This document shows, one piece after another, positions 25,672 to 32,755 of a stretch of DNA of 42,456 nucleotides (the stretch's first letter is position 1; the number at the start of each line of letters is the position of its first letter). Below the pieces are notes generated by a model. It saw nothing but the letters and a program-made list of their open reading frames with translations, did not search any database and was not told the DNA's origin. Made by a program: the position numbers and the translations under genes. This DNA comes from Patescibacteria group bacterium (GTDB lineage Bacteria > Patescibacteriota > Minisyncoccia > Moranbacterales > UBA2206): the NCBI GenBank assembly GCA_022711335.1, contig JAKLFF010000006.1, forward strand, positions 1-42,456. The letters are read 5' to 3'.

Positions 25672-26577
25672 ATGAATAAAGATCTCACAAAACATCATGC
25701 TCCCGGTCATAGCGCTTGCGCGGGTTGCGCGTTTCCGGCCATTGTGCGGACAGTTCTCAATGAAGCTGGAGAAAATGTAGTTGTTGGCAATGCTACCGGA
25801 TGCTTGGAAGTAACTTCCACGCTTTATCCTTACACTGCCTGGAAAGTGCCGTATATCCACAATGCTTTTGAAAATGCCGCCGCGACTATTTCCGGAGTGG
25901 AACGGGCTTACAAAATTCTCAAGAAAAAGGGGAAAGTAGACAAGAAAATAAAATTTGTCGTATTCGGTGGAGATGGGGGAACTTATGATATTGGATTTCA
26001 ATCTCTTTCTGGAGCGCTGGAACGCGGACATGATTTTTTTTATGTTTGTTATGACAACGGAGGCTATATGAACACTGGAAACCAGAGATCTTCCGCTACG
26101 CCTTACGGCACTTCAACAGAAACCACACCAGCCGGAAAACAGTCTTTTGGAAAAATGGAAGTCCGGAAAAATCTCATAGAAATTGTAAAAGCGCACGGCG
26201 TTCCTTATGCCGCCCAAGCCAATGTCGCCAATCTTACTGATCTCAAAAAGAAGGCTAAAAAGGCTTTGGAAACTGAAGGACCGACATTTCTTTTGGTTTT
26301 TTCTCCCTGTACCAACAACTGGAAATTCCCAACTTCGCAATATGTAAATATCGCGAAACTAGCCACCGAAACTAATTTTTGGCCGTTATACGAAATCGAA
26401 AACGGAAAGTATAAAATCACTTATGAACCCAATTCGCCAAAACCCGTCGCAGAATTTCTAAAAACCCAGGGGCGTTTCAAACATCTTTTCTCGGAAAAAA
26501 ACAAACCTGTTTTAGAACAGATTCAGAGAATGATCAATGAGGAATTTGCGAGGATTGCGAGGCTGGCAGAAGAATAA
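25672..26577 (+). CDS. porB: Pyruvate:ferredoxin oxidoreductase, beta subunit (TPP-binding)
   Basis: A 301-residue beta subunit. HAPGHSACAGCAFP has the first Cys pair of the proximal [4Fe-4S] cluster, VGNATGCLEV a third Cys, and FSPCTNNW a fourth. The TPP/Mg site is FGGDGGTYDIGF...DNGGYMNTGNQRS. It completes the por operon. Its product, acetyl-CoA, is the substrate of the ADP-forming ligase at 12128-14185. Confidence 0.95.
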   Translation: MNKDLTKHHAPGHSACAGCAFPAIVRTVLNEAGENVVVGNATGCLEVTSTLYPYTAWKVPYIHNAFENAAATISGVERAYKILKKKGKVDKKIKFVVFGGDGGTYDIGFQSLSGALERGHDFFYVCYDNGGYMNTGNQRSSATPYGTSTETTPAGKQSFGKMEVRKNLIEIVKAHGVPYAAQANVANLTDLKKKAKKALETEGPTFLLVFSPCTNNWKFPTSQYVNIAKLATETNFWPLYEIENGKYKITYEPNSPKPVAEFLKTQGRFKHLFSEKNKPVLEQIQRMINEEFARIARLAEE

Positions 26578-26582
26578 TTTTG

Positions 26583-26655
26583 AGCCACCTGTCGGGATCG
26601 AACCGACGACCTGTGCGTTACGAATGCACCGCTCTGCCGACTGAGCTAAGGTGGC
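26583..26655 (-). tRNA. tRNA-Thr(CGU)
   Basis: On the minus strand a full cloverleaf is readable: acceptor GCCACCT/AGGTGGC, D-arm GCTCAGTCGGCAGAGC, anticodon loop TTCGTAA (anticodon CGU), T-arm TCGGTTCGATCCCGA. The last pair of the anticodon stem is A-C. CCA is not encoded. It reads ACG codons and lies antisense after porB. Confidence 0.93.
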
Positions 26656-26680
26656 GCTAAAAAATATACGAGCCAATTGA

Positions 26681-26720
26681 GTCCCGACGCTTCGGTTGGG
26701 ACCCCGACTTTACGTCGGGG
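26681..26720. repeat. Two tandem hairpins
   Basis: GTCCCGAC-GCTTCG-GTTGGGAC (26681-26702, one G-T pair) shares its last base with CCCCGAC-TTTAC-GTCGGGG (26702-26720). There is no T run on either strand, so this looks like a repeat element next to the tRNA rather than a terminator. Confidence 0.6.
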
Positions 26721-26781
26721 CTAGGATGGCACTTAATTTATCATATACAAAATAAACAAAAAATTCAAACAGAAGCTATTT

Positions 26782-27372
26782 ATGAAAAAAGGAGTGATAT
26801 TTACAGCAATTGCATTGACAGGATTAATATTTTTAATAAGTTCAAAAAATACAACCAGCGCCGTTTCTTCTTCCAACCAAATTTTGGGAGGAGAATGTAC
26901 CTATGATGAATTTGACGGCCTTTGCAAAGTGCTGAATTTGTATTTTAATCCGGAAAAATCCAGCAGCAAACTGGTCAAGTTTAGATTTCAGCCGAATATG
27001 GAATTAAATTCGGCTTCCCTTGTGCTTCTCAAAAAGAATAATATAACCGAAACGGATCAGGAGCGGGTTATGAATGATGTTGTACCGGCTGATTGGAACC
27101 AGCATGACAAAAACCATGTGGAAATCGGAGATGTATTCAATTGCAAGCTGAAGATTGAAAATACAGGCACGTGTACGCCAGTGATATTTTCTTTTCAGGA
27201 TATTGTAAAAAATCCGGTTGTTTATGACGATTTAGCAATCAAAAAGACCGCTATTGAAATTTTAATCTTTCTCTTGCCGATTGCGATTATTATAGTCATA
27301 TTTATAATCAAATATGAAAGATTTATACATAAAATCAATAAAATAAAAAACAGGAAAAAGAATAAAAAATAA
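26782..27372 (+). CDS. Exported membrane protein with C-terminal anchor, unknown function
   Basis: 196 residues. A signal-like N-terminus (MKKGVIFTAIALTGLIFLIS) leads to an extracytoplasmic region of about 125 residues with Cys at GGECTYDEFDGLCKV and near NCKLKIENTGTCTPV, which could form two disulfides. A C-terminal membrane segment (IEILIFLLPIAIIIVIFII) and a basic tail (KINKIKNRKKNKK) end it. The region VKFRFQPNMELNSASLVLLKK suggests a beta-sandwich. Family not recognised. The DsbA-like protein of this window would be a natural partner for its disulfides (inference). Confidence 0.65.
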   Translation: MKKGVIFTAIALTGLIFLISSKNTTSAVSSSNQILGGECTYDEFDGLCKVLNLYFNPEKSSSKLVKFRFQPNMELNSASLVLLKKNNITETDQERVMNDVVPADWNQHDKNHVEIGDVFNCKLKIENTGTCTPVIFSFQDIVKNPVVYDDLAIKKTAIEILIFLLPIAIIIVIFIIKYERFIHKINKIKNRKKNKK

Positions 27373-27398
27373 AAGAATAATTTGTTAAAGCTAATCTT

Positions 27399-27917
27399 AT
27401 GAATTTTTACATTTGTGAAATCTGCGGGGACGCTTACATCGGCACGGAAAAGCCGTCAGACTGCCCTTTTTGCGGAGCGAAAGGGAATTTTATAAAACCG
27501 GCTTCGGAATCCCAGCCGATAATTAATATCAAAGAAAAAATCAGTGAACTGTCCAAAAAAAATCTCATGGAAACACTGGATCTGGAAACCAGAGCTAGCG
27601 CTATTTATACCTGTATGGCCGGAAAAGCCGAGGAATATAAAATTCAAAAGATGTACAAGCGTTTAGCCAAAGTGGAGCTGGAGCATGCAATAATAGTTAC
27701 TAAACTTTTAAGCATCGCCATGCCCCAAATCAATCCAGAGAGCTGTTCTGATCAAGATGAGGATAATTTTCAAAAAACCATCGAATTGGAAGACCATGCC
27801 ACGCAGTTATACAAAAAGTTTGCGGGCGTTGCAGCAGAAGAGCATATCCGCAAGTTTTTCGGAGCGCTTATACAGGTGGAACAGGGACACGTCGAATTAA
27901 TGAAAGGAATAATGTAA
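27399..27917 (+). CDS. Reverse rubrerythrin (N-terminal rubredoxin plus ferritin-like domain)
   Basis: 172 residues. The rubredoxin-like iron site (CEICGDAY...CPFCGAKG, residues about 5-28) comes first, and the four-helix di-iron domain second, which is the order of reverse rubrerythrins. Metal ligands are in ETLDLETRASAIY, KVELEHAII, IELEDHATQLY and QVEQGHVEL. These proteins reduce hydrogen peroxide in anaerobes and microaerophiles. It fits an organism that relies on the oxygen-sensitive Por enzyme. Confidence 0.92.
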   Translation: MNFYICEICGDAYIGTEKPSDCPFCGAKGNFIKPASESQPIINIKEKISELSKKNLMETLDLETRASAIYTCMAGKAEEYKIQKMYKRLAKVELEHAIIVTKLLSIAMPQINPESCSDQDEDNFQKTIELEDHATQLYKKFAGVAAEEHIRKFFGALIQVEQGHVELMKGIM

Positions 27918-27960
27918 TTTATCAGCATAGAACAAAATTGAATTTTCTCGAGAGTATTTT

Positions 27961-28079
27961 ATCAAAAAATTTTCAATTTTCAATTTGCAATTTTCAATCA
28001 ATTATCAATGATTAAATTTTCAATGATCATTGTAAATTGTAAATTTGTTGTAAATTGATAATTTGTAAATTGTAAATTA
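27961..28079 (+). repeat. A+T-rich palindromic repeat (TTTACAATTTACAA family)
   Basis: AAAAAATTTTCAATTTTCAA at the left and AATTGTAAATTTGTTGTAAA plus AATTGATAATTTGTAAATTG at the right. It runs up to the start of the ZIP gene and is the third member of the family with intergenic placement. Confidence 0.8.
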
Positions 28080-28081
28080 AT

Positions 28082-28831
28082 TTGGCTTTAATTTGGCTCT
28101 ACACAATTGTTTCCGTTTTTATCGTCAGCCTGATTTCGCTTGTCGGCGTTTTTACGCTGTCACTCGACCAGAAAAAGCTGTATAAATATCTGATTTATTT
28201 CGTCAGTCTTTCGGCGGGAACTCTCATGGGAGACGCGTTCATTCATCTTATTCCTGAGGCTTTTAAAGAGACAGAAAATCATCTAGTTATATCACTCTAT
28301 CTGCTTTCTGGAATTATCTTGTTTTTTGTTCTTGAAAAAATGGTTCACTGGAGGCATTGCCACAAAGAACCTTGTGAAGCTCATCCCCATCCTTTCTCCT
28401 ACATTATACTTTTCGGTGACACTTTGCATAATTTCATTGATGGACTTATTATAGCCGCAAGTTACCTGGTAAGTATCCCGCTGGGCATAGCTACCACAAT
28501 CGCTGTTATCTTGCATGAAATACCCCAGGAAGTGGGGGATTTCGGGTCGCTTCTCTATGGAGGTTTTTCTCGAAAAAAAGCCATTATTTTTAATTTTGTA
28601 TCCGCTTTTTTTGCAGTTATTGGAGCTATTCTTATGCTATCCCTTGGATTTGTTTCGGAATCTCTGATAAAATACCTAATACCTTTTGCGGCCGGAGGGT
28701 TTATCTACATTGCCGGTACTGATTTAATTCCGGAACTCAACAAGCACAAAAAAATGGCTGACGGAATACGCCAGCTCGCGGTTTTTTTTCTGGGAATTAT
28801 CATAATGTTTGGGATGCTATATATTGAATAA
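28082..28831 (+). CDS. ZIP-family divalent metal transporter
   Basis: A 249-residue protein with about seven or eight membrane segments. The metal path motifs are HLIPEAF in an early helix, HNFIDGLIIAASY and HEIPQEVGDFGSLLYGG. These are the His/Glu/Asn metal ligands of the ZIP (zinc/iron permease) family. A His-rich cytoplasmic loop (HWRHCHKEPCEAHPHP) lies between helices 3 and 4. The start is TTG at 28082 because the frame is closed just upstream; it touches the A+T repeat. Confidence 0.92.
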   Translation: MALIWLYTIVSVFIVSLISLVGVFTLSLDQKKLYKYLIYFVSLSAGTLMGDAFIHLIPEAFKETENHLVISLYLLSGIILFFVLEKMVHWRHCHKEPCEAHPHPFSYIILFGDTLHNFIDGLIIAASYLVSIPLGIATTIAVILHEIPQEVGDFGSLLYGGFSRKKAIIFNFVSAFFAVIGAILMLSLGFVSESLIKYLIPFAAGGFIYIAGTDLIPELNKHKKMADGIRQLAVFFLGIIIMFGMLYIE

Positions 28832-28834
28832 CAT

Positions 28835-29923
28835 ATGGCAAAAGAATTGCTAGGAAAACTAGAAGGAATAAAAAATAAACTTCATAGCATCGAAGCTGTT
28901 TTTAATTTGGCTGAAAAACAGAAAAAAATAAACCAGCTGGAAAAAAAATCGACGGAAAAGGATTTTTGGAAAGACTCTCAAAAAGCCGGAAAAATAATGC
29001 AAGAGATGGAAGAATTGAAAAAAGAAATCAGAGAAATCGAAGATATGAAAAAGAGAGTTGATGATATAGAAGAACTTTCAAAGATTTCCGGCAGCGGCGA
29101 TGACAGCAGAAATTTGGAAAAAGAAATTCAAAATATAAGCGCAATAATAGAAAAATTGGAATTTGAAACTCTTTTTTCCGGAGAATATGACAGAAATGAC
29201 GCGATTCTTTCAATTTACAGCGGGGCTGGAGGAGTGGATGCGCAAGATTGGAGCGAGATGCTTCTTCGGATGTATCTGAAATGGGCGGAAAAAAACGGAT
29301 ATAAAGCTAAATTGTCAAGCGAAACAAGGGGACAGGAGGCCGGGATAAAAAATGCTACATTGGAAATTATCGGTTTTTACGCTTATGGAAAACTTAAGAG
29401 CGAAGCCGGAGTGCATCGCCTCGTTCGGCTCTCCCCGTTTAACGCGGATAATTTGCGCCAAACTTCTTTCGCGCTGGTTGAAATTTTGCCGGTGATCGAA
29501 GATATGGAGGAAGTGAAAATAAATCCGAAGGATATAAAAGTTGACACTTATCGTTCGCAGGGAGCAGGCGGACAGAGCGTCAACACGACGGATAGCGCCG
29601 TGCGCGTTACTCATCTGCCAACCGGAGTCGTCGCTACCTGTCAGAATGAAAGGAGCCAGATCCAGAATCGCGAACAGGCGATGAAAATTTTGCGCGCCAA
29701 ACTGCACCAGAAGTATCTGGATGAGAAAGAAAAAGAAAAAGCGAAGATTCGTGGAGAGCAGGTAAGCGTCGAATGGGGCAGCCAGATTCGTTCTTATGTG
29801 GTTCATCCTTATAAAATGGCAAAGGATCATCGGACAAAGCATGAAACTAGCGATGTGGAAGCAGTTTTTGAAGGCGAACTCAAGGATTTTATGGAAAGCT
29901 ACTTGAGGTGGATTAGAAAATAG
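28835..29923 (+). CDS. prfB: Peptide chain release factor 2
   Basis: 362 residues. SPFNADNLRQTSF carries the SPF tripeptide that recognises UGA and UAA, and SQGAGGQSVNTTDSAVR the GGQ motif that triggers peptide release. The gene is one uninterrupted frame: the UGA-dependent programmed frameshift of many prfB genes is absent. Its presence supports UGA as a stop codon. Starts 3 nt after the ZIP gene and precedes ftsEX, an arrangement conserved in many bacteria. Confidence 0.96.
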   Translation: MAKELLGKLEGIKNKLHSIEAVFNLAEKQKKINQLEKKSTEKDFWKDSQKAGKIMQEMEELKKEIREIEDMKKRVDDIEELSKISGSGDDSRNLEKEIQNISAIIEKLEFETLFSGEYDRNDAILSIYSGAGGVDAQDWSEMLLRMYLKWAEKNGYKAKLSSETRGQEAGIKNATLEIIGFYAYGKLKSEAGVHRLVRLSPFNADNLRQTSFALVEILPVIEDMEEVKINPKDIKVDTYRSQGAGGQSVNTTDSAVRVTHLPTGVVATCQNERSQIQNREQAMKILRAKLHQKYLDEKEKEKAKIRGEQVSVEWGSQIRSYVVHPYKMAKDHRTKHETSDVEAVFEGELKDFMESYLRWIRK

Positions 29924-29931
29924 GGTATAAT
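29903..29931 (+). promoter_or_regulatory. Promoter inside the 3' end of prfB (original ftsE promoter)
   Basis: TTGAGG (29903-29908), a 17-nt spacer and TATAAT (29926-29931). The next words are ATTAAC-ATGA. If the GIY-YIG cassette is removed, this ATGA fuses with the ftsE start, leaving TATAAT 6 nt from the ATG, a leaderless arrangement. At present it would transcribe the cassette first. Confidence 0.65.
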
Positions 29932-29941
29932 ATTAACATGA

Positions 29942-30246
29942 CCCGGTAGTGAAATTTCAATTTGATTATGTTCTATTATACTTATGTATTAAGAAGTATT
30001 AAAAATAATGAATTATATATCGGGTCTGCTGATGACTTAATTAAAAGGTTAAAAGAACATAATCAAGGATTAAATAAGCCAACAAAAAGGTATTTGCCTT
30101 GGAAATTAGTTTACTATGAAGCTTGCTTGAACAAACAAGATTCTGTAAGAAGAGAATATTATTTTAAAACTACCCAAGGAAGAAGATTGCTAAAAAGGAG
30201 ATTAAAAGAATATTTTTATAATTTAAATTGAAATTCTACTACCGGG
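29942..30246 (+). mobile_element. GIY-YIG cassette flanked by inverted repeats and a 4-bp direct repeat
   Basis: A 305-bp unit bounded by 22-bp inverted repeats: left 29942-29963 (begins CCCGGTAGTGAAATTTCAAT), right 30225-30246 (ends AATTCTACTACCGGG), two mismatches. Just outside, ATGA occurs at both ends (29938-29941 and 30247-30250), as expected for a target-site duplication. The single gene within encodes a GIY-YIG nuclease whose stop lies in the right repeat. It sits exactly at the ftsE start. Confidence 0.7.
29968..30231 (+). CDS. Small GIY-YIG domain nuclease (cassette gene)
   Basis: 87 residues from the ATG at 29968 (a TTG two codons earlier is less likely). FYYTYVLRSIKNNELYIGSADDLIKRLKEHN contains the YVL/YIG pair and the catalytic Arg of the GIY-YIG fold, close to the UvrC/YhbQ type. 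The basic C-terminus (GRRLLKRRLKEYFYNLN) may bind DNA. The gene fills the space between two inverted repeats, which suggests that the nuclease moves the cassette (inference). No SD; transcription could come from the prfB-internal promoter. Confidence 0.88.
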   Translation: MFYYTYVLRSIKNNELYIGSADDLIKRLKEHNQGLNKPTKRYLPWKLVYYEACLNKQDSVRREYYFKTTQGRRLLKRRLKEYFYNLN

Positions 30247-30930
30247 ATGATTAGATTCGATTCGGTTACAAAAAAATACAAAGACGACTATACGGCTCTC
30301 GATAATATAAACCTTGAGATAAAAGACGGAGAGTTCGTTTCCGTTGTCGGTCAAAGCGGAGCCGGAAAATCAACTCTTCTCAAACTGATTTATGCTGAGG
30401 AAAAACCGACGGAAGGAACTGTTTTTTTCGCCGAAACGCCCCTCGATGGCATTAGCCGGAGAAAATTGCCATTTCATCGGAGAAATATCGGCACGGTTTT
30501 CCAGGATTTTAAGCTTTTGCCCAAAAAGACAGCTTTTGAAAATGTGGCTTATGCTCTTGAAGTTTCCGGCGCGCCTGGAGGCGAGATAGCGGAAAATGTT
30601 CCGCAAATTCTTGATATTGTCGGCTTGGCAGATAAGATGGAAAAATATCCGCGGGAGCTTTCCGGAGGAGAACAGCAAAGAATTGTGATTGCTCGGGCTC
30701 TCATCCACCGTCCGCTTGTGATTTTAGCGGATGAGCCTACGGGAAACCTCGATCCGGTTTCATCGATGGAAATTATGGACCTTCTCCTTAAAATAAACAA
30801 ATTGGGAACGATTGTCGTGATTGCGAGCCATGACAGGGAAATAATTAACAAGGCGTCCAAAAGGGTTATTGTTCTTGAAAAAGGAAAAATAATCTGCGAT
30901 GATGCGAAGGGGGAATATAAAATAGCTTAA
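30247..30930 (+). CDS. ftsE: Cell division ATP-binding protein FtsE
   Basis: A 227-residue ABC ATPase. MIRFDSVTKKY, Walker A GQSGAGKST, LSGGEQQRIVIARAL and Walker [12 protein letters not shown] are complete. It works with FtsX to activate peptidoglycan hydrolysis at the septum. The start codon is the right-hand copy of the 4-bp direct repeat beside the GIY-YIG cassette, so the insertion preserved the coding frame but moved the gene about 310 bp away from its promoter. No SD. Confidence 0.94.
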   Translation: MIRFDSVTKKYKDDYTALDNINLEIKDGEFVSVVGQSGAGKSTLLKLIYAEEKPTEGTVFFAETPLDGISRRKLPFHRRNIGTVFQDFKLLPKKTAFENVAYALEVSGAPGGEIAENVPQILDIVGLADKMEKYPRELSGGEQQRIVIARALIHRPLVILADEPTGNLDPVSSMEIMDLLLKINKLGTIVVIASHDREIINKASKRVIVLEKGKIICDDAKGEYKIA

Positions 30931-30941
30931 AAAATACAAAA

Positions 30942-31853
30942 ATGTTTTTAATTTTCATTCGAACATTCAAAGAAAGCTTCAAAAATTTCTGGAGAAACGG
31001 GTCGCTTAGCGTGGCAGCAGTAAGCATTTTAGCGCTGACCCTCTTCATCATGAGTGTCATTTTTGTTTTGGTTGTAACGGGAAATGACGTTCTGAAGTCA
31101 ATCCAGCAAAAATCAAATATCACCGTATATTTCAAGTCGGATATATCAGAAGAAGATATTTTAAAAGTCAAGCAGGATCTGGGAAATTATAAGGAAATTA
31201 AATCAGCTGATTATGTTTCAAAAGACGAGGCTTTAGGGAATTTCAAAAAGTCCAATGCCGACAATCAGATTATACTGAAGGCTCTAGAGGAGATTGGCGG
31301 CAACCCCCTGCTTCCGTCGCTGGTCGTGAAAGCCAATGATTCTTCCAAATATGATTCGATAGCTAACTATATTTCAACTGCGCCCTTCAAAGACAACGTG
31401 TCCAGAATTAATTATGACCGGAATAAGGAAGTAATTGGAAAACTTAATGATCTAGTTTCTGAATACAAAAAAATCGGATTGGGCATCGCAATTCTTTTCT
31501 CTATTATTGCCATACTCATAACGTTCAATACCATAAGAATAACTATATATACCCAAAAACAAGAAATCGAGGTTATGCGCCTGGTTGGAGCTTCTAATCT
31601 CTACATTCGCTTGCCGTTTATTTTTGAGGGAATCACTTACGCGCTCGTTGCCTCTGTCATTTCGATGGTTCTTCTTTTCCTGACGTTTAAATTCGCGCCC
31701 AACTATGTGGCGACCAAAATTATTCCCTCCGGAGCGCTGCTTTCCTATTATTACCATGGTTTTTTTGCTATTCTTGGCTTGCAGATTCTGGCAGGAGCTG
31801 TCCTGGGAATTTTCAGCGGGCTGATTGCAATTCGGAAATATTTGAAAATATAG
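30942..31853 (+). CDS. ftsX: Cell division membrane protein FtsX
   Basis: A 303-residue membrane partner of FtsE. It has an N-terminal membrane segment (about 22-45), an extracytoplasmic domain (SNITVYFKSDISEEDILKVKQDL...) and three C-terminal segments. TIRITIYTQKQEIEVMRLVGASNLYIRLPFIFEG is the FtsX coupling motif. Starts 11 nt after ftsE. Length is usual. The extracytoplasmic domain would contact a peptidoglycan hydrolase that is not in this window. Confidence 0.94.
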   Translation: MFLIFIRTFKESFKNFWRNGSLSVAAVSILALTLFIMSVIFVLVVTGNDVLKSIQQKSNITVYFKSDISEEDILKVKQDLGNYKEIKSADYVSKDEALGNFKKSNADNQIILKALEEIGGNPLLPSLVVKANDSSKYDSIANYISTAPFKDNVSRINYDRNKEVIGKLNDLVSEYKKIGLGIAILFSIIAILITFNTIRITIYTQKQEIEVMRLVGASNLYIRLPFIFEGITYALVASVISMVLLFLTFKFAPNYVATKIIPSGALLSYYYHGFFAILGLQILAGAVLGIFSGLIAIRKYLKI

Positions 31854-31869
31854 TTTTTTAATCTTTTGA

Positions 31870-31997
31870 GCGGGGATAGGCTAATTGGCAAACCGCTAGA
31901 GCTATTTGGCAAAGTTTTTTTGTTTCTTACCACTGCTCCTTTTCGGCTTTGCCAAAGCCTCTCTAGCATCCGGGTTCAAATCCTGGTCCCCGCTCCA
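31870..31997 (+). tRNA. tRNA-like gene with an insert in the anticodon arm (possibly tRNA-Gly GCC)
   Basis: The 5' part (GCGGGGA acceptor strand, TA, D-arm GGCTAATTGGCAAACC) and the 3' part (T-arm CCGGG-TTCAAAT-CCTGG, TCCCCGC, T73, encoded CCA) form a normal tRNA body. CTAGAG (31896-31901) pairs with CTCTAG (31961-31966) as anticodon stem. Instead of a 7-nt loop there are about 59 nt, containing TTTGGCAAAG/CTTTGCCAAA as an inner stem. The only canonical loop readable is TTGCCAA (31949-31955), Gly anticodon GCC, which agrees with T73, but its own stem is offset. It may be an intron-bearing, rearranged or dead tRNA. A perfect terminator follows. Confidence 0.5.
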
Positions 31998-31998
31998 C

Positions 31999-32024
31999 CT
32001 CAAGCAACGCCTTGAGTTTTTTTT
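31999..32024 (+). terminator. Intrinsic terminator after the tRNA-like gene
   Basis: CTCAAG-CAACGC-CTTGAG followed by eight T, starting 2 nt after the encoded CCA. It implies that the tRNA-like gene is, or recently was, a transcription unit. Confidence 0.85.
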
Positions 32025-32100
32025 AATTCTGGGCTAGATTATATGAGTGAATAAAAAAATATTTTCCGAGATCGTCTAGCTTGCCCCCTCGCTAATATGC

Positions 32101-32171
32101 TCTGGGATCGTCTAATGGTAGGACGGCAGATTCTGGCTCTGCTAATCTAGGTTCGAGTCCTAGTCCCAGAA
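32101..32171 (+). tRNA. tRNA-Gln(CUG)
   Basis: Acceptor TCTGGGA/TCCCAGA, D-arm GTCTAATGGTAGGAC, anticodon arm GCAGA-TTCTGGC-TCTGC with anticodon CUG, T-arm CTAGG-TTCGAGT-CCTAG, discriminator A; CCA not encoded. A second GATCGTCTA word, the start of its D-arm, lies just upstream (32072-32080), perhaps a partial duplication. Confidence 0.92.
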
Positions 32172-32229
32172 CAAAAGGGTTCGCTCTGTCATTCGACATG
32201 GTAAAAAATCCCCCCCAATATTCCTTAAC

Positions 32230-32259
32230 TTGATTTTTTATAACACCTGTGCATATAAT
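32230..32259 (+). promoter_or_regulatory. Promoter-like sequence before the zinc-ribbon frame
   Basis: TTGATT (32230-32235), an 18-nt spacer and a perfect TATAAT (32254-32259). It would transcribe the small zinc-ribbon frame and the hairpins beyond it. Confidence 0.5.
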
Positions 32260-32342
32260 GGTCTCATCATAGAGTACCTTTTGTTGACGACAAGAAGTGC
32301 CGCGGAGAACTGATAAAATCAGTATCTGATGGCGAGAACATC

Positions 32343-32444
32343 ATGAAGTGCGTGAAATGTGGGCAAAAGTATCTTGTCGGTCCAAGAGAAAGTGAGCCAG
32401 ACAGCACTCCTGCGAACTTCGGCAAAACCTGGTTTCGCCGCTAG
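32343..32444 (+). CDS. Zinc-ribbon microprotein or remnant
   Basis: From the ATG at 32343 the frame gives 33 residues beginning MKCVKCGQKYLVG and ending KTWFRR. The same frame stays open upstream to 32259 and looks coding (VPFVDDKKCRGELIKSVSDG), providing a third Cys, but has no ATG, GTG or TTG there. Either the start is unusual or the 5' end was lost. The Cys pattern (C...CxxC) fits a small zinc ribbon. A promoter lies upstream and hairpins downstream. Function unknown. Confidence 0.4.
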   Translation: MKCVKCGQKYLVGPRESEPDSTPANFGKTWFRR

Positions 32445-32490
32445 TGGTCCAAAAAAGAGGGGATGGCATTCAAATGTCGTTTCCTTATTT

Positions 32491-32558
32491 ACCCCCACAC
32501 CCACAATACTCGATATGCCTGTCGGCAGTTAGGCAGATAGGTCAGTGGGTGTGGGGGT
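32491..32558 (+). other. Long two-tier hairpin
   Basis: ACCCCCACACCCAC (32491-32504) pairs perfectly over 14 bp with GTGGGTGTGGGGGT (32545-32558). Inside, TGCCT/AGGCA closes a smaller hairpin that contains CCTGTCGGCAG, a word also present in the 33041 repeat. It lies between the zinc-ribbon frame and a terminator and may be part of a structured RNA. Confidence 0.6.
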
Positions 32559-32569
32559 TTACTTTAAAC

Positions 32570-32591
32570 AAGCCTAAAGTAGGCTTTTTTA
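32570..32591 (+). terminator. Intrinsic terminator
   Basis: AAGCCT-AAAGT-AGGCTT followed by T residues. It ends the transcript that includes the zinc-ribbon frame and long hairpin. Confidence 0.75.
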
Positions 32592-32658
32592 TTTGACAAA
32601 AAGGCGTTTTGGGTGTATAATCACAGGTTGGGAATTCATTTTAAGTTTTTCTTTCTCT

Positions 32659-32737
32659 GTCATTCTCGCGTAAGCGGGAATCCAGAGAATTAGTCATATT
32701 TTTTAAAAACTAGATTCCCGTTTTCACGGGAATGACA
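32659..32737 (+). repeat. Palindromic repeat (GTCATTCCCGC family), full copy
   Basis: GTCATTCTCGCGTAAGCGGG-AATCC at the left and GATTCCCGTTTTCACGGG-AATGAC at the right, as two hairpins in inverted orientation. It ends 5 bp before the SD of the lipoprotein gene. Confidence 0.85.
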
Positions 32738-32755
32738 AAAGTCAAGGAGGAAGTG

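Noticed and set aside
28835-28930. Programmed frameshift in prfB
   Set aside because: The reading frame is continuous with no in-frame TGA or SD-like stimulator near codon 25.
31902-31960. Group I intron in the tRNA-like gene
   Set aside because: The insert is about 59 nt, far below the size of a group I core, and no P3-P8-like elements are seen.
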